Part shown: in pieces, positions 52,870 through 61,566 of the stretch
Position numbering within the stretch: position 1 is the stretch's first letter
Layout: each line of letters begins with the position of its first letter
Assembly: GCF_026967925.1 (NCBI RefSeq)
Contig: NZ_JAPVBI010000002.1
Coordinates: 921,628-985,627 of the forward strand
Length of the DNA: 64,000 nt
DNA from: Modestobacter sp. VKM Ac-2985
GTDB lineage: Bacteria > Actinomycetota > Actinomycetes > Mycobacteriales > Geodermatophilaceae
Reading direction: 5' to 3'
The notes under the pieces: model-generated
What the model was told of the DNA's origin: nothing
Seen by the model: the letters and a program-made list of their open reading frames with translations, nothing else
Databases searched by the model: none
Made by a program: the position numbers and the translations under genes

Positions 52870-53736
52870 CTACACGCCGATCGGGTGCCAGACGGACTTG
52901 GTCTCCAGGAACGGCCGCAGCCGGGAGAGCCCCGGGTCCGCGGTCCAGTCCGGCTCCTCGGCCGGGGTGCGCAGCACCCGCTTGATCGTCCCGGCGGCGG
53001 AGCGCTCCAGCTCCATCGCCAGCGGCGCCGGGGCGCCGGCCAGGTCGATCGCGTCGACGTCGGCGTGCTCGGCGAGCCAGGGGCCGATCTCCGCGGCGTC
53101 CCCGGTGAGCAGGTTGACCACGCCGCCCGGGACGTCGGAGGTGGCCAGCACCTCGCCGAGGGTGATCGCCGGCAGCGGGCGCTCCTTCGAGGTGACCACC
53201 ACGGCGGTGTTGCCGGCGGCCAGCACCGGGGCGAGCACGCTGACCAGGCCGAGCAGACTCGACCGCTGCGGGGCGAGGACGGCGACGACGCCGGTGGGCT
53301 CGGGCACCGAGAAGCCGAAGTACGGCCCGGCGACCGGGTTCGTGCTGCCCAGCACGGCGGCGAGCTTGTCGGTCCACCCGGCGTACCAGACCCAGCGGTC
53401 GATCGCGGCGTCCACCGCGGCCCGTGCCTTGGCCGTGGAGAGCCCCTCGCCGGCGGCGACCTCCTCGGTGAACTGGGCGGCGCGACCTTCCATCACCTCG
53501 GCGACCCGGTACAGCACCTGACCGCGGTTGTAGGCGGTGGCGCCCGACCACTTCCCGAACGCGCTGCGGGCGGCGACCACGGCGTCCCGGCCGTCCTTGC
53601 GGGAGGCCCAGGCGGCGTTGGCCAGGAAGTGGCCTCGCGTGTCGTGCACCTCGTAGGTGCGGCCGGACTCCGAGCGGGGGAAGGCCCCGCCCAGGTAGAG
53701 CTTGTAGGTCTTGCGCACGGCGAGCCGGTCGCTCAC
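52870..53736 (-). CDS. truncated aldehyde dehydrogenase-like protein lacking the catalytic domain
   Basis: A 288-residue protein matching only the N-terminal, cofactor-binding half of the aldehyde dehydrogenase family (normally about 480). It shows KTYKLYLGGAFPRSESGRTY, NAAWASRKDGRDAVVAARSAFGKWSG, YNRGQVLYRVAEVMEGRA, a substrate-proximal WVWYAGWTDKLAAVLG and VPGGVVNLLTGDAAE. The GQxCxA-type catalytic Cys region is absent, and the usual IPWNFP loop is VLAPQRSSLLG. A GTGA overlap ties it to the full-length ALDH before it. Maintained frame and synteny with deoC suggest a functional, probably non-catalytic partner rather than a pseudogene. Confidence 0.85.
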   Translation of the reverse strand: MSDRLAVRKTYKLYLGGAFPRSESGRTYEVHDTRGHFLANAAWASRKDGRDAVVAARSAFGKWSGATAYNRGQVLYRVAEVMEGRAAQFTEEVAAGEGLSTAKARAAVDAAIDRWVWYAGWTDKLAAVLGSTNPVAGPYFGFSVPEPTGVVAVLAPQRSSLLGLVSVLAPVLAAGNTAVVVTSKERPLPAITLGEVLATSDVPGGVVNLLTGDAAEIGPWLAEHADVDAIDLAGAPAPLAMELERSAAGTIKRVLRTPAEEPDWTADPGLSRLRPFLETKSVWHPIGV

Positions 53737-55181
53737 TTCTGGTCTCCTGACGAGAGGTAGGCGGCCAGGCCCTGCCGGCCGCCCTCGCGGCCGTAGCCGG
53801 ACTGCTTGTAGCCGCCGAACGGCGAGGTGGGGTCGAACTCGTTGAAGGTGTTGGCCCACACCACGCCGGCGCGCAGCTGGTCGGTGACCTTCAGGATCCG
53901 GGAGCCCTTCTCCGACCAGATGCCGGCCGAGAGCCCGTAGGTGGTGTTGTTCGCCTTCGCGACCGCCTCGTCGGGGGTGCGGAAGGTCATCACCGACAGC
54001 ACCGGGCCGAACACCTCGTCGCGGGCGATCCGGTGGGCGGGGGAGACGTCGGTGAAGACGGTCGGCTTGAACCAGAAGCCGCGGTCGGGCAGCTCGCCCT
54101 CGGGCTGCCAGCAGGTCGCGCCCTCGGTCTCGCCGAACGCGGCCAGCTCGCGGATGCGGGCCAGCTGTTCCGCGGAGTTGATGGCGCCGAGGTCGGTGTT
54201 CTTGTCCATCGGGTCACCGACCCGGAGCGTGCCGATCCGCCGCTGCAGCGAGGCGACGACCTCGTCGTGCACCGACTCCTGGACCAGCAGCCGGGAGCCG
54301 GCGCAGCAGACGTGGCCCTGGTTGAAGAAGATGCCGCGGACGATGCCCTCGACGGCCTGGTCGATCGGGGCGTCGTCGAAGACGATGTTCGCCGCCTTGC
54401 CGCCCAGCTCCAGGGTGAGCCGCTTCTCGGTGCCGGCGACCGCGCGGGCGATCGAGCGGCCGACCTCGGTCGAGCCGGTGAACGCGACCTTGTCGACGTC
54501 GGGGTGGCTGATCACCGCGCGGCCGGTCTCCCCGGCGCCGGTCACGATGTTGACCACGCCCGGGGGCAGGTCGGCCTGCTGGCAGATCTCGGCGAACAGC
54601 AGCGCGGTCAGCGGGGTGGTCTCGGCAGGCTTCAGGACGACGGTGTTGCCGGTGGCCAGCGCCGGGGCGACCTTCCACGCCAGCATCAGCAGCGGGAAGT
54701 TCCACGGGATCACCTGACCGGCCACGCCCAGCGGGCGCGGGGCCGGCCCGAGACCCGCGTGCTCGAGCTTGTCGGCCCAGCCTGCGTGGTAGAAGAAGTG
54801 CGCCGCGGCCAGCGGGACGTCGACGTCCCGGCTCTCCCGGATCGGCTTGCCGTTGTCCAGCGTCTCCAGGACGGCGAACTCCCGGGCCCGCTCCTGCAGC
54901 AGCCGGGCGATGCGGAACAGGTACTTGCCGCGGTCGGCCGGGCGCATCGGGCCCCAGGTCTTGACGAACGCCCGGCGGGCCGCGCGCACCGCGCGGTCGA
55001 CGTCCTCCTCGCTGCCGGTGGCGACCTCGCTGAGCACCTCCTCGGTGGCCGGGTTGACCGTCTTCAGCGGCGTGCCGGTGCCGTCGACGAACTCGCCGTC
55101 GACGAACAGCCCGTAGCTGGGCCGGATGTCGACGATCGACCGCGACTCGGGGGCGGGCGCGTACTCGAACAGGCTGGTCAT
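53733..55181 (-). CDS. NAD(P)-dependent aldehyde dehydrogenase
   Basis: A 482-residue complete aldehyde dehydrogenase. It has YGLFVDGEFVDGTG, IPWNFPLLMLAWKVAPALATGNTVVLKPAE, the NAD-loop VAFTGSTEVG, the catalytic Glu in LELGGKAANIVF, the catalytic Cys in FFNQGHVCCAGSRL, and EVFGPVLSVMTF near the C-terminus. It sits between deoC (1-base overlap, TGATG) and the short ALDH-like gene. The likely substrate is acetaldehyde released by deoxyribose-phosphate aldolase, oxidised to acetate (inference from operon). Confidence 0.93.
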   Translation of the reverse strand: MTSLFEYAPAPESRSIVDIRPSYGLFVDGEFVDGTGTPLKTVNPATEEVLSEVATGSEEDVDRAVRAARRAFVKTWGPMRPADRGKYLFRIARLLQERAREFAVLETLDNGKPIRESRDVDVPLAAAHFFYHAGWADKLEHAGLGPAPRPLGVAGQVIPWNFPLLMLAWKVAPALATGNTVVLKPAETTPLTALLFAEICQQADLPPGVVNIVTGAGETGRAVISHPDVDKVAFTGSTEVGRSIARAVAGTEKRLTLELGGKAANIVFDDAPIDQAVEGIVRGIFFNQGHVCCAGSRLLVQESVHDEVVASLQRRIGTLRVGDPMDKNTDLGAINSAEQLARIRELAAFGETEGATCWQPEGELPDRGFWFKPTVFTDVSPAHRIARDEVFGPVLSVMTFRTPDEAVAKANNTTYGLSAGIWSEKGSRILKVTDQLRAGVVWANTFNEFDPTSPFGGYKQSGYGREGGRQGLAAYLSSGDQK

Positions 55182-56176
55182 CAGTCCACGCTCACGTGGT
55201 CGGGGCCGGAGTAGTGGCCGGTGCGGAGCTTCTGGCGCTGCAGGAGCAGGTCGTTGAGCAGGCTGGAGGCGCCGAAGCGGAACCAGTCGGGGGACAGCCA
55301 GTCCGAGCCGACGGTCTCGTTGATCAGCACCAGGTGCTTCACGGCGTCCTTCGTGGTCCGGATGCCGCCGGCGGGCTTGACCCCGACCTGGCGGCCGGTG
55401 GCGGTGCGGAAGTCGCGGACGGCCTCCAGCATCACCAGGCAGACCGGCAGGGTGGCGGCGGGGGAGACCTTGCCGGTGGAGGTCTTGATGAAGTCGCCGC
55501 CGGCCAGCATCGCCAGCCAGGAGGCACGGCGGACGGCGTCGAGGGTGACGAGCTCGCCGGTCTCCAGGATCACCTTGAGGTGGGCGGACCCACAGGCCTC
55601 CTTGACCGCGACGATCTCCTCGAAGACGTCGAGGTAGCGACCGGTGAGGAAGGCGCCGCGGTCGATGACCATGTCGATCTCGTCGGCCCCGTTCGCGACG
55701 GCGTCCCGGACGTCGGCGAGCTTCACCTCCCGGCTGGCCCGGCCGCTGGGGAAGGCGGTGGCGACGGCGGCGACGTTGATGCCCGTGCCGGCCAGCGCCT
55801 CCTGGGCGACGCCGGCCAGGTCGCCGTAGACGCAGACCGCGGCGACGGCCGGGCAGCTCGGGTCGGTCGGGTCGGGACGGCGGGCCTTGGCGGCCAGTGC
55901 GCGGACCTTGCCCGGGGTGTCCGAGCCCTCCAGCGTGGTCAGGTCGACCATCGAGATCGCCGTGTCGATCGCCCACGCCTTGGCGGTCGTCTTGATCGAC
56001 CGGGTGCCCAGCACCTTCGCCCGGGCCTCGGCCCCGACCTGGTCGACGCCGGGCAGGCCGTGCAGGAACGCGCGGAAGGCGTCGTTCGAGCGGGTGACGT
56101 CGGCGAAGGGGTCGGGCAGGGTGCCCGTTCCGCTGCTGGTGTCGGCCAGCGCGTTCGGGTCCAGCACGTGGGTCAT
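55181..56176 (-). CDS. deoC: deoxyribose-phosphate aldolase
   Basis: A 331-residue class-I aldolase of the longer DeoC type. It splits 2-deoxyribose-5-phosphate into glyceraldehyde-3-phosphate and acetaldehyde. The barrel motifs are visible: AAVCVYGDLAGVAQEAL, VATAFPSGRASREVKLADVRDAVANGADEIDMVID, HLKVILETGEL and the Schiff-base Lys in GGDFIKTSTGK, then VGVKPAGGIRTTKDA. ATG 56176 gives the family's usual start with GGAG 10 bases upstream; a Met 9 bases earlier is possible. It leads an operon with two aldehyde dehydrogenase genes. Confidence 0.94.
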   Translation of the reverse strand: MTHVLDPNALADTSSGTGTLPDPFADVTRSNDAFRAFLHGLPGVDQVGAEARAKVLGTRSIKTTAKAWAIDTAISMVDLTTLEGSDTPGKVRALAAKARRPDPTDPSCPAVAAVCVYGDLAGVAQEALAGTGINVAAVATAFPSGRASREVKLADVRDAVANGADEIDMVIDRGAFLTGRYLDVFEEIVAVKEACGSAHLKVILETGELVTLDAVRRASWLAMLAGGDFIKTSTGKVSPAATLPVCLVMLEAVRDFRTATGRQVGVKPAGGIRTTKDAVKHLVLINETVGSDWLSPDWFRFGASSLLNDLLLQRQKLRTGHYSGPDHVSVD

Positions 56177-56354
56177 GCGCCGCATTCTCCACTGCGGCAT
56201 CGGGCCAGTGGACACGGTCCGCAGCCGGGGACTCTCTTCAACGCCCCTCCGGGTGGTGTGTCAAGAGCCTCTGGCGATCTGTGGACAGGCGCTTGACCTG
56301 TTGATTCGCGTGGCTGCCCGGAGCGGGGGCGGGCCGGTGTGCTCTTCAAGGGCG

Positions 56355-56753
56355 TCAGTCAGAGCTGACGCCGTTCCCGAGGGCGCCCACGCGCGCCCGC
56401 AGCCGCTGGCTGAGGACCACGTCGTGCGGCAGCCGGCTGAGCTCGATCGCGTTGACGGTGACCCCGTGGGCCCGTGCGGTGTTGGCCAGCGTGCCCCAGT
56501 GGTCGGCGGCCATGTCCTCGGGTGACCGGCCGCCGAAGGGCTCGTCCGGTCCGACGACGACGCGCGACGTGTCGACCAGCTCTGCCATCGAGCACGTGTC
56601 CCAGCTGCCCGACGAGCCCCAGCCCCGGTCGTCCAGCAGCAGCACCCGACTCCCGTCGGCGAGCTCCAGCTCGTGCCGCGCCGAGACCGAGACCCGGTCT
56701 CCCGCTCGATCGCCGACGTCGGCCAGGGTCACCAGACGGACTGCTCGGTCCAT
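56355..56753 (-). CDS. hypothetical protein
   Basis: A 132-residue protein I do not recognise. It reads as a soluble alpha/beta protein: strands near [23 protein letters not shown], a Gly/Ser/Trp turn ([14 protein letters not shown]), [30 protein letters not shown] and a C-terminal helix with [21 protein letters not shown] is just before ATG 56753. It is divergent from the maleylpyruvate-isomerase-like gene. No membrane segment, signal or catalytic motif is evident. Confidence 0.6.
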   Translation of the reverse strand: MDRAVRLVTLADVGDRAGDRVSVSARHELELADGSRVLLLDDRGWGSSGSWDTCSMAELVDTSRVVVGPDEPFGGRSPEDMAADHWGTLANTARAHGVTVNAIELSRLPHDVVLSQRLRARVGALGNGVSSD

Positions 56754-56849
56754 GCGCTCCTCATCCCGGTCCGTGGGCACAGCGATGAGTTCGCCGTGGC
56801 GCTGGAGTCCTCGACACGACCGACGTCCGCCGTCCCCTGTGAGGAACCC

Positions 56850-57494
56850 GTGCCCGCACCCCGCGTCGCCATGCTCCCCGAGGTCGCCGCGCAGCGGCAC
56901 GCCCTGGCCGACCTGCTCGACACCCTGCGCCGCGACGAGTGGACGGCGCCGTCGCTCTGTCTCGGCTGGACGGTGCACGACGTGCTGGCCCATCTCACCC
57001 TCTCCACCCGGCAGTCCACCGCCGGGATGGTGCTGCGCATCCTGCGGGCCCGCGGCGACTTCGACCGGGCCGAGGCCCGCGCCGCCCGGGAACGTGCCGC
57101 CGCGCACTCACCGGCCATGCTCACCGCCCAGCTGCGCGAGACGGCCGCGCTCGACCGCCGGGTCGGGGTCTCCAGCTCCTGGGACCCGCTGGTCGACGTC
57201 CTCGTGCACGGCCAGGACATCGCCCGCCCGCTCCGCCGCCGGCTGCCGACACCACCGGAGCTCGCCGGCCCGGCGCTGCAGCACGTCTGGTCCAACGTCT
57301 TCTACGGCCGCCCGTCCCGGCGGCTGCACGGGGTGCGGCTGGTGGCCACCGACGCCGCCTGGGCGGAGGGTGCGGGACCGGAGGTGTGCGGCACCGCCGG
57401 CGACCTCCTGCTGCTGGCCACCGGCCGGTCGGTGTCGGCGTCCGGGGTCACCGGGCCGGGAGTCGGTGAGGCCGCCGCCCGGCTCCGCTCCTGA
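56850..57494 (+). CDS. maleylpyruvate isomerase-family (DinB-like, mycothiol-dependent) protein
   Basis: A 214-residue DinB/MDMPI-fold protein. The four-helix bundle has [40 protein letters not shown], with Trp and the first metal-binding His (DVLAHL), and [17 protein letters not shown] carrying the other histidines. A C-terminal segment ([26 protein letters not shown]) matches the family's small second domain. Members are metal enzymes using mycothiol, the actinobacterial thiol. GTG 56850 follows GAGGAAC. Its substrate is unknown. Confidence 0.85.
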   Translation: MPAPRVAMLPEVAAQRHALADLLDTLRRDEWTAPSLCLGWTVHDVLAHLTLSTRQSTAGMVLRILRARGDFDRAEARAARERAAAHSPAMLTAQLRETAALDRRVGVSSSWDPLVDVLVHGQDIARPLRRRLPTPPELAGPALQHVWSNVFYGRPSRRLHGVRLVATDAAWAEGAGPEVCGTAGDLLLLATGRSVSASGVTGPGVGEAAARLRS

Positions 57495-57512
57495 CCCGCG
57501 ACCGCAGGCCGA

Positions 57513-57518
57513 TACGGT
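57513..57518 (+). promoter_or_regulatory. -10 box for upp
   Basis: TACGGT with a 7-base gap to GTG 57526; predicted leaderless transcript. Confidence 0.6.
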
Positions 57519-57525
57519 GTGCGCC

Positions 57526-58149
57526 GTGCAGCTGACCGTCGTCGACCACCCGATCGCCCGCGCCCGACTGTCGCGGATGCGCGACGAGCGCACCGACAAC
57601 GCCGCCTTCCGGGCCGCGCTGCGGGAGCTCACCCAGATCCTGGTGTACGAGGCCAGCCGCGACCTCGCGGTCGCCGAGGAGCCGATCACCACCCCGGTCA
57701 CCGACACCACCGGCTACCGGCTGGCCGCGCCGCCGCTGATCGTGCCGGTGCTGCGTGCCGGGCTCGGCATGGCCGACACCGCGCACGGGATGCTGCCGGA
57801 GTCGCAGATGGGCTTCGTCGGGCTGGCCCGCAACGAGGTCACCTTCCAGCCGGAGGCCTACATGGCCTCGCTGCCCGAGTCGCTCGTCGGCCGCCAGGTG
57901 TTCGTGCTCGACCCGATGCTGGCCACCGGCGGCTCGCTGGTGCACTGCTGCTCCCTGCTCACCGACCGCGGCTGCACCGACATCACCGTGCTCTGCGCCC
58001 TCGCCGCCCCCGAGGGGCTGGAGCGGCTGGAGGAGAGCGGCCTGCCGCTGCGCGTCTTCACCGCCAGCATCGACGAGCGGCTCAACGAGAACGCCTACAT
58101 CGTCCCGGGTCTCGGTGACGCCGGAGACCGCCAGTTCGGCGCGGTCTGA
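57526..58149 (+). CDS. upp: uracil phosphoribosyltransferase
   Basis: A 207-residue enzyme making UMP from uracil and PRPP. It starts [22 protein letters not shown], has [19 protein letters not shown], the PRPP loop [16 protein letters not shown] and the uracil-binding C-terminus [26 protein letters not shown]. It recovers the uracil released by the DeoA-type phosphorylase after cytidine deamination. It corresponds to Rv3309c. The next gene starts 2 bases after the stop. Confidence 0.96.
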   Translation: MQLTVVDHPIARARLSRMRDERTDNAAFRAALRELTQILVYEASRDLAVAEEPITTPVTDTTGYRLAAPPLIVPVLRAGLGMADTAHGMLPESQMGFVGLARNEVTFQPEAYMASLPESLVGRQVFVLDPMLATGGSLVHCCSLLTDRGCTDITVLCALAAPEGLERLEESGLPLRVFTASIDERLNENAYIVPGLGDAGDRQFGAV

Positions 58150-58151
58150 CC

Positions 58152-59039
58152 GTGCGGTTCGCGGTGCTCGGCACCGGGTTCTGGGCGACCGAGGTGCACG
58201 CCACCTCACTGGCCGGGCACCCGGACGCCGAGCTGGTCGGCGTGTGGGGCAGGGACCTGGCCAAGGCCAAGGCCGCCGGGGCGCAGTTCGACGTCCCGGG
58301 CACCGACGACGTCGACGCCCTGCTCGCCGACGTCGACGCGGTCAGCTTCGCGCTGCCCCCGGACGTCCAGGCGCCGCTCGCCGAGCGGGCGGCTGCCGCG
58401 GGCAAGCACCTGCTGCTGGAGAAGCCGGTGGCGCTGTCGGTCGCCGCGGCCGACCGGGTGGTCACCGCGGTCGAGGCGGCCGGGGTCGCCTCGGTGGTCT
58501 TCTTCACCAACCGCTTCCGGACGGCGACCTCCACCTGGCTCGAGCAGGCGTCCCGCACCACCCTGGCCGGCGGGGCGGTCACCTGGCTGGGCCGGCTGGC
58601 CGGTTCGCCGTTCGAGACCCCGTGGCGGCTGGAGCACGGTGCGCTGTGGGACCTCGGACCGCACGCGCTCTCCCTGCTGGTGCCGGCGCTCGGGCCGGTG
58701 AGCGCGGTGCTGGCCGGCGCCGGGCTGGGCGACACCGTGCACCTGGTGCTCACCCACCCCGAGGGCCGCGCGAGCACGGTGACCGTCTCGGCGACCGTGG
58801 GAGAGCTGGCCACCGGCATCGACATCTGGGTGCACGGGGACGCCGGCCGGCTGGTGCTGCTGCCCGAGTCCGGCACCGCGGTCGAGGCGCACGCGGTCGC
58901 CGTCGACGAGTTGCAAGCGGCTGCGCTGACCGGCGGGGTGCACCCGTGCGACGTCACCTTCGGGCGGGACGTCGTCCGGGTGCTGGAGGCCGCGCAGCGG
59001 TCGCTGCACACCGGCTGCCGGGAGACCGCCGGGGGATGA
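58152..59039 (+). CDS. Gfo/Idh/MocA-family oxidoreductase
   Basis: A 295-residue NAD(P)-dependent sugar-type dehydrogenase. The Rossmann start is RFAVLGTGFWATEVHATSLAGHP, then VGVWGRDLAKAKAAGAQFDVP, SFALPPDVQAPLAERAAAAGKHLLLEKPVALSV with the conserved EKP, and the alpha/beta C-terminal domain with WRLEHGALWDLGPHALSLLV, where H may be catalytic. It follows upp by 2 bases and overlaps the first DUF805 gene by 4, so it is in that operon. The substrate is not deducible. Confidence 0.88.
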   Translation: MRFAVLGTGFWATEVHATSLAGHPDAELVGVWGRDLAKAKAAGAQFDVPGTDDVDALLADVDAVSFALPPDVQAPLAERAAAAGKHLLLEKPVALSVAAADRVVTAVEAAGVASVVFFTNRFRTATSTWLEQASRTTLAGGAVTWLGRLAGSPFETPWRLEHGALWDLGPHALSLLVPALGPVSAVLAGAGLGDTVHLVLTHPEGRASTVTVSATVGELATGIDIWVHGDAGRLVLLPESGTAVEAHAVAVDELQAAALTGGVHPCDVTFGRDVVRVLEAAQRSLHTGCRETAGG

Positions 59040-59464
59040 GCGGGAACGGCGGCCGCGGTGGCCTGCTCGGCTGGTACGTGCCCACCGGGCGGATCCGGCG
59101 CAGCGACTGGTGGCTGCGGTACGTGCTGCTCATCGGCCTGTTCGGGCTGATGGCCTCGGCGGTGGACGCGCAGTGGTTCCCCGACAGCTACCCGCGGTTC
59201 GAGGACCGGCCGGGCAGCGTCGACGTGGCCGACGTCCTCTGGTTCTTCCCCGAGGAGGGCGGCCCGGTGACCGCGCTCGTCGCCCTGGTGCTCGCCGTGC
59301 CGAACGTCGCGGCCACCGTCACCCGGCTGCACGACCGCGACCACTCCGCCTGGTGGCTGCTGTGGAGCCTGCTCCCGGGCATCGGCTGGTTGGTCCTGCT
59401 GATCACCTGCGGCTTCCTCAGCACCCAGTCGCACCCGAATCGGTACGGGCCGCCTCCTCGCTGA
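59036..59464 (+). CDS. DUF805 membrane protein (first of two)
   Basis: A 142-residue protein with three to four helices. It shows the DUF805 pattern: an aromatic GWYVPTGRIRRSDWWLRYVLLIG start, the conserved TVTRLHDRDHSAWWLL in the third helix, and a short LLITCGFLSTQSHPNRYGPPP end. The start overlaps the oxidoreductase stop (ATGA). A related DUF805 gene follows, so the pair is a tandem duplication. The function is unknown. Confidence 0.88.
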   Translation: MSGNGGRGGLLGWYVPTGRIRRSDWWLRYVLLIGLFGLMASAVDAQWFPDSYPRFEDRPGSVDVADVLWFFPEEGGPVTALVALVLAVPNVAATVTRLHDRDHSAWWLLWSLLPGIGWLVLLITCGFLSTQSHPNRYGPPPR

Positions 59465-59480
59465 CCCGTGTTCGGCGAGG

Positions 59481-59486
59481 CAGACT
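59481..59486 (+). promoter_or_regulatory. -10 box for the second DUF805 gene
   Basis: CAGACT with a 6-base gap to GTG 59493. Confidence 0.45.
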
Positions 59487-59492
59487 GGAGCC

Positions 59493-59927
59493 GTGGACTT
59501 CTGGCAGTGGTACGTGCGCCGCGGGCGCATCGACCGGCGCACCTGGTGGTTGCAGTACGCCGTCCCGATCGGGGTGCTCAGCGTGTTGGCCCTGATGGCC
59601 GACGTGGCCCTGGGCAACAGCTCGCTGGAGAGCATCGCCACCGGCGAGACCGGCTACGGCCCGATCGTGACCACGATCGGGCTGCTGGCGATGCCGGCGT
59701 CGATCTCCAGCGGTGCGACCCGGTTGCACGACCGCGGCATGTCCGCGTGGTGGCTGCTGATCGGGTTGGTCCCGCTGTTCGGCCAGGTGGCCCTGCTGGT
59801 GATCACCGGCTTCCTGCCCGGCGACGGCGGCCCCAACCGGTACGGCCCGCCACCGTCCGCGGCCCCGCTGGCGAGCCCGCAGCCGGAGCCGGCGCCCGAG
59901 CCGGAACGACCGCCCTACTGGGGCTGA
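59493..59927 (+). CDS. DUF805 membrane protein (second of two)
   Basis: A 144-residue paralogue of the preceding protein. It starts DFWQWYVRRGRIDRRTWWLQYAVPIGVL, keeps GATRLHDRGMSAWWLLIGLVPLFGQVALLVITGFLPGDGGPNRYGPPP, and ends with a Pro/Glu-rich tail. It has its own -10 box. It converges on the phosphosugar mutase gene with a 10-base gap. The function is unknown. Confidence 0.88.
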   Translation: MDFWQWYVRRGRIDRRTWWLQYAVPIGVLSVLALMADVALGNSSLESIATGETGYGPIVTTIGLLAMPASISSGATRLHDRGMSAWWLLIGLVPLFGQVALLVITGFLPGDGGPNRYGPPPSAAPLASPQPEPAPEPERPPYWG

Positions 59928-59937
59928 CGCCGGGCGG

Positions 59938-61566
59938 TCACAGCCCGAGGGCGGCGGCCATCTCCGCGCGCAGCCGGTCCAGCTCGTCCGCACCCTGGCT
60001 GCGCGCCGCCGGCACACCGTCGGCGGCGGGCACCGGGACGACGGTCTCCAGGTAGGCCTTGAGCTTCGGCTCGGTCCCGCTGGGGCGCACGATCACCCGC
60101 ACGCCCTCGCCGGTCAGCCGGACCGCGTCCAGCGGCGGGGTGGCCTGCGCCAGGTCGACCACCTCGACCGGCCGGTCCAGCAGCTGGGCCGGCGGCTGGG
60201 CGCGCAGCCGGGCCATCGCGCCGGAGATGAGCGTGAGGTCCTCGACCCGGACCGAGTACTGGCCGGTGGCGTACAGGCCGTGCTCGACCGCCAGCTCGTC
60301 GAGCCGGTCGGTCAGCGTGCGTCCCTCGACCGCCAGCTCGGCGGCGAGCAGGGCGACCGCGAGGGCCGCGGAGACGCCGTCCTTGTCGTGCGCCACCGAG
60401 GGTGACACCGCGTAGCCCAGCGCCTCCTCGTAGCCGAAGACCAGCGGCGCCGCCGCCGACCCGGCCCGGATGATCCACTTGAAGCCGGTCGGGGTCTGCT
60501 CGAACGGCACGCCGTGCGCGCCGGCGAGCGTGCCCAGCAGTGAGCCGCTGACCAGCGAGTTCGCGTAGGTGCCGCGCACCCCGCGGCGGAGCAGCCAGTC
60601 GCCCAGCAGCACGCCGACCTCGTCGCCGGTCAGCTGGCGCCCGCCCGCCACCACCGAGCAGCGGTCGGCGTCCGGGTCCTCGGCGATCGCGACGTCGGCG
60701 CCGGTGCGGTCGGCCAGCGCAGTCAGCAGGTCCACCGCGCCCGGCTCCTCCGGGTTGGGGAAGGCGACGGTCGGGAACGCCGGGTCGGGCCGGTCCTGCT
60801 CCGGGACGCAGTGCAGCGCGGCGAAGCCGGCGGCCTGGAACACCTGCTGGGTGGTCGCCGAGCCGACGCCGTGCATCGCGGTGTAGGCCACCACGAGACG
60901 CCGGCGGGCCGCCGCGTCCACCCGGCCGGGCTCCAGGGCGCGCACCACCGCGGCGACGTAGTCGGCCTCGACGTCGTCGCCGAGGGTGGTCCACTCGTCC
61001 CCGAGCGGGATGTCGCGGGCCGGGCCGGTGGCCGCGATGGCGGCCTCGATCTCCCGGTCGGCCGGCGGCACGAGCTGCGCACCGTCGGCGAGGTAGACCT
61101 TGTAGCCGTTGTCCTGTGGCGGGTTGTGGCTGGCGGTCACCATGACCCCGGCGGCCGCGCCCAGGTGCCGGACGGCGTAGGACAGCACCGGCGTGGGCAG
61201 CGGGCGGGGCAGCACGGAGACGGCGAACCCGGCGCCGGAGAGCACCGCGGCGGAGACGTGCGCGAACTCGTCGGAGCGGTGCCGGGCGTCGAAGCCGATG
61301 ACCACGCCGCGGCCGCCCTGGCCCGTGTCGTGGAGGTACCGGGCCAGCCCGGCGGCCGCGCGACCGACCACGGCGGCGTTCATCCCGGCCGGGCCGGCGC
61401 GCAGCGGGCCGCGCAGCCCGGCGGTGCCGAAGGTCAGCGGCCCGGTGAACCGGCGGGCCAGCTCGGCCTCGTCCCCTGCGGCGACGAGCGCCTCGATCTC
61501 GGCGCGGTCACCGGCGTGCGGGTCGGCGGCGGCCCAGGCGCGGGCGGTGGTCAGCAGGTCGGTCAT
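59938..61566 (-). CDS. phospho-sugar mutase (phosphomannomutase/phosphopentomutase-like)
   Basis: A 542-residue alpha-D-phosphohexomutase. The phosphoserine is in VTASHNPPQDNGYKVY, metal binding in AEDPDADRC, sugar recognition in VFGYEEALGYAV and the phosphate-contact loop in VRPSGTEPKLKAYLE. The N-terminal FTGPLTFGTAGLRGPLRAGP matches the group with M. tuberculosis PmmB (Rv3308). It is the last gene of an operon starting with purine nucleoside phosphorylase, so converting (deoxy)ribose-1-phosphate to the 5-phosphate for DeoC is an attractive role, but hexose activity is equally possible. ATGA overlap with the epimerase gene. Confidence 0.9.
   Translation of the reverse strand: MTDLLTTARAWAAADPHAGDRAEIEALVAAGDEAELARRFTGPLTFGTAGLRGPLRAGPAGMNAAVVGRAAAGLARYLHDTGQGGRGVVIGFDARHRSDEFAHVSAAVLSGAGFAVSVLPRPLPTPVLSYAVRHLGAAAGVMVTASHNPPQDNGYKVYLADGAQLVPPADREIEAAIAATGPARDIPLGDEWTTLGDDVEADYVAAVVRALEPGRVDAAARRRLVVAYTAMHGVGSATTQQVFQAAGFAALHCVPEQDRPDPAFPTVAFPNPEEPGAVDLLTALADRTGADVAIAEDPDADRCSVVAGGRQLTGDEVGVLLGDWLLRRGVRGTYANSLVSGSLLGTLAGAHGVPFEQTPTGFKWIIRAGSAAAPLVFGYEEALGYAVSPSVAHDKDGVSAALAVALLAAELAVEGRTLTDRLDELAVEHGLYATGQYSVRVEDLTLISGAMARLRAQPPAQLLDRPVEVVDLAQATPPLDAVRLTGEGVRVIVRPSGTEPKLKAYLETVVPVPAADGVPAARSQGADELDRLRAEMAAALGL

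Noticed and set aside
52870-53736. Pseudogene call for the short aldehyde dehydrogenase
   Set aside because: There is no frameshift or premature stop in a longer homologous region; the frame is clean and coupled to its neighbour, so a genuine short protein is more likely.
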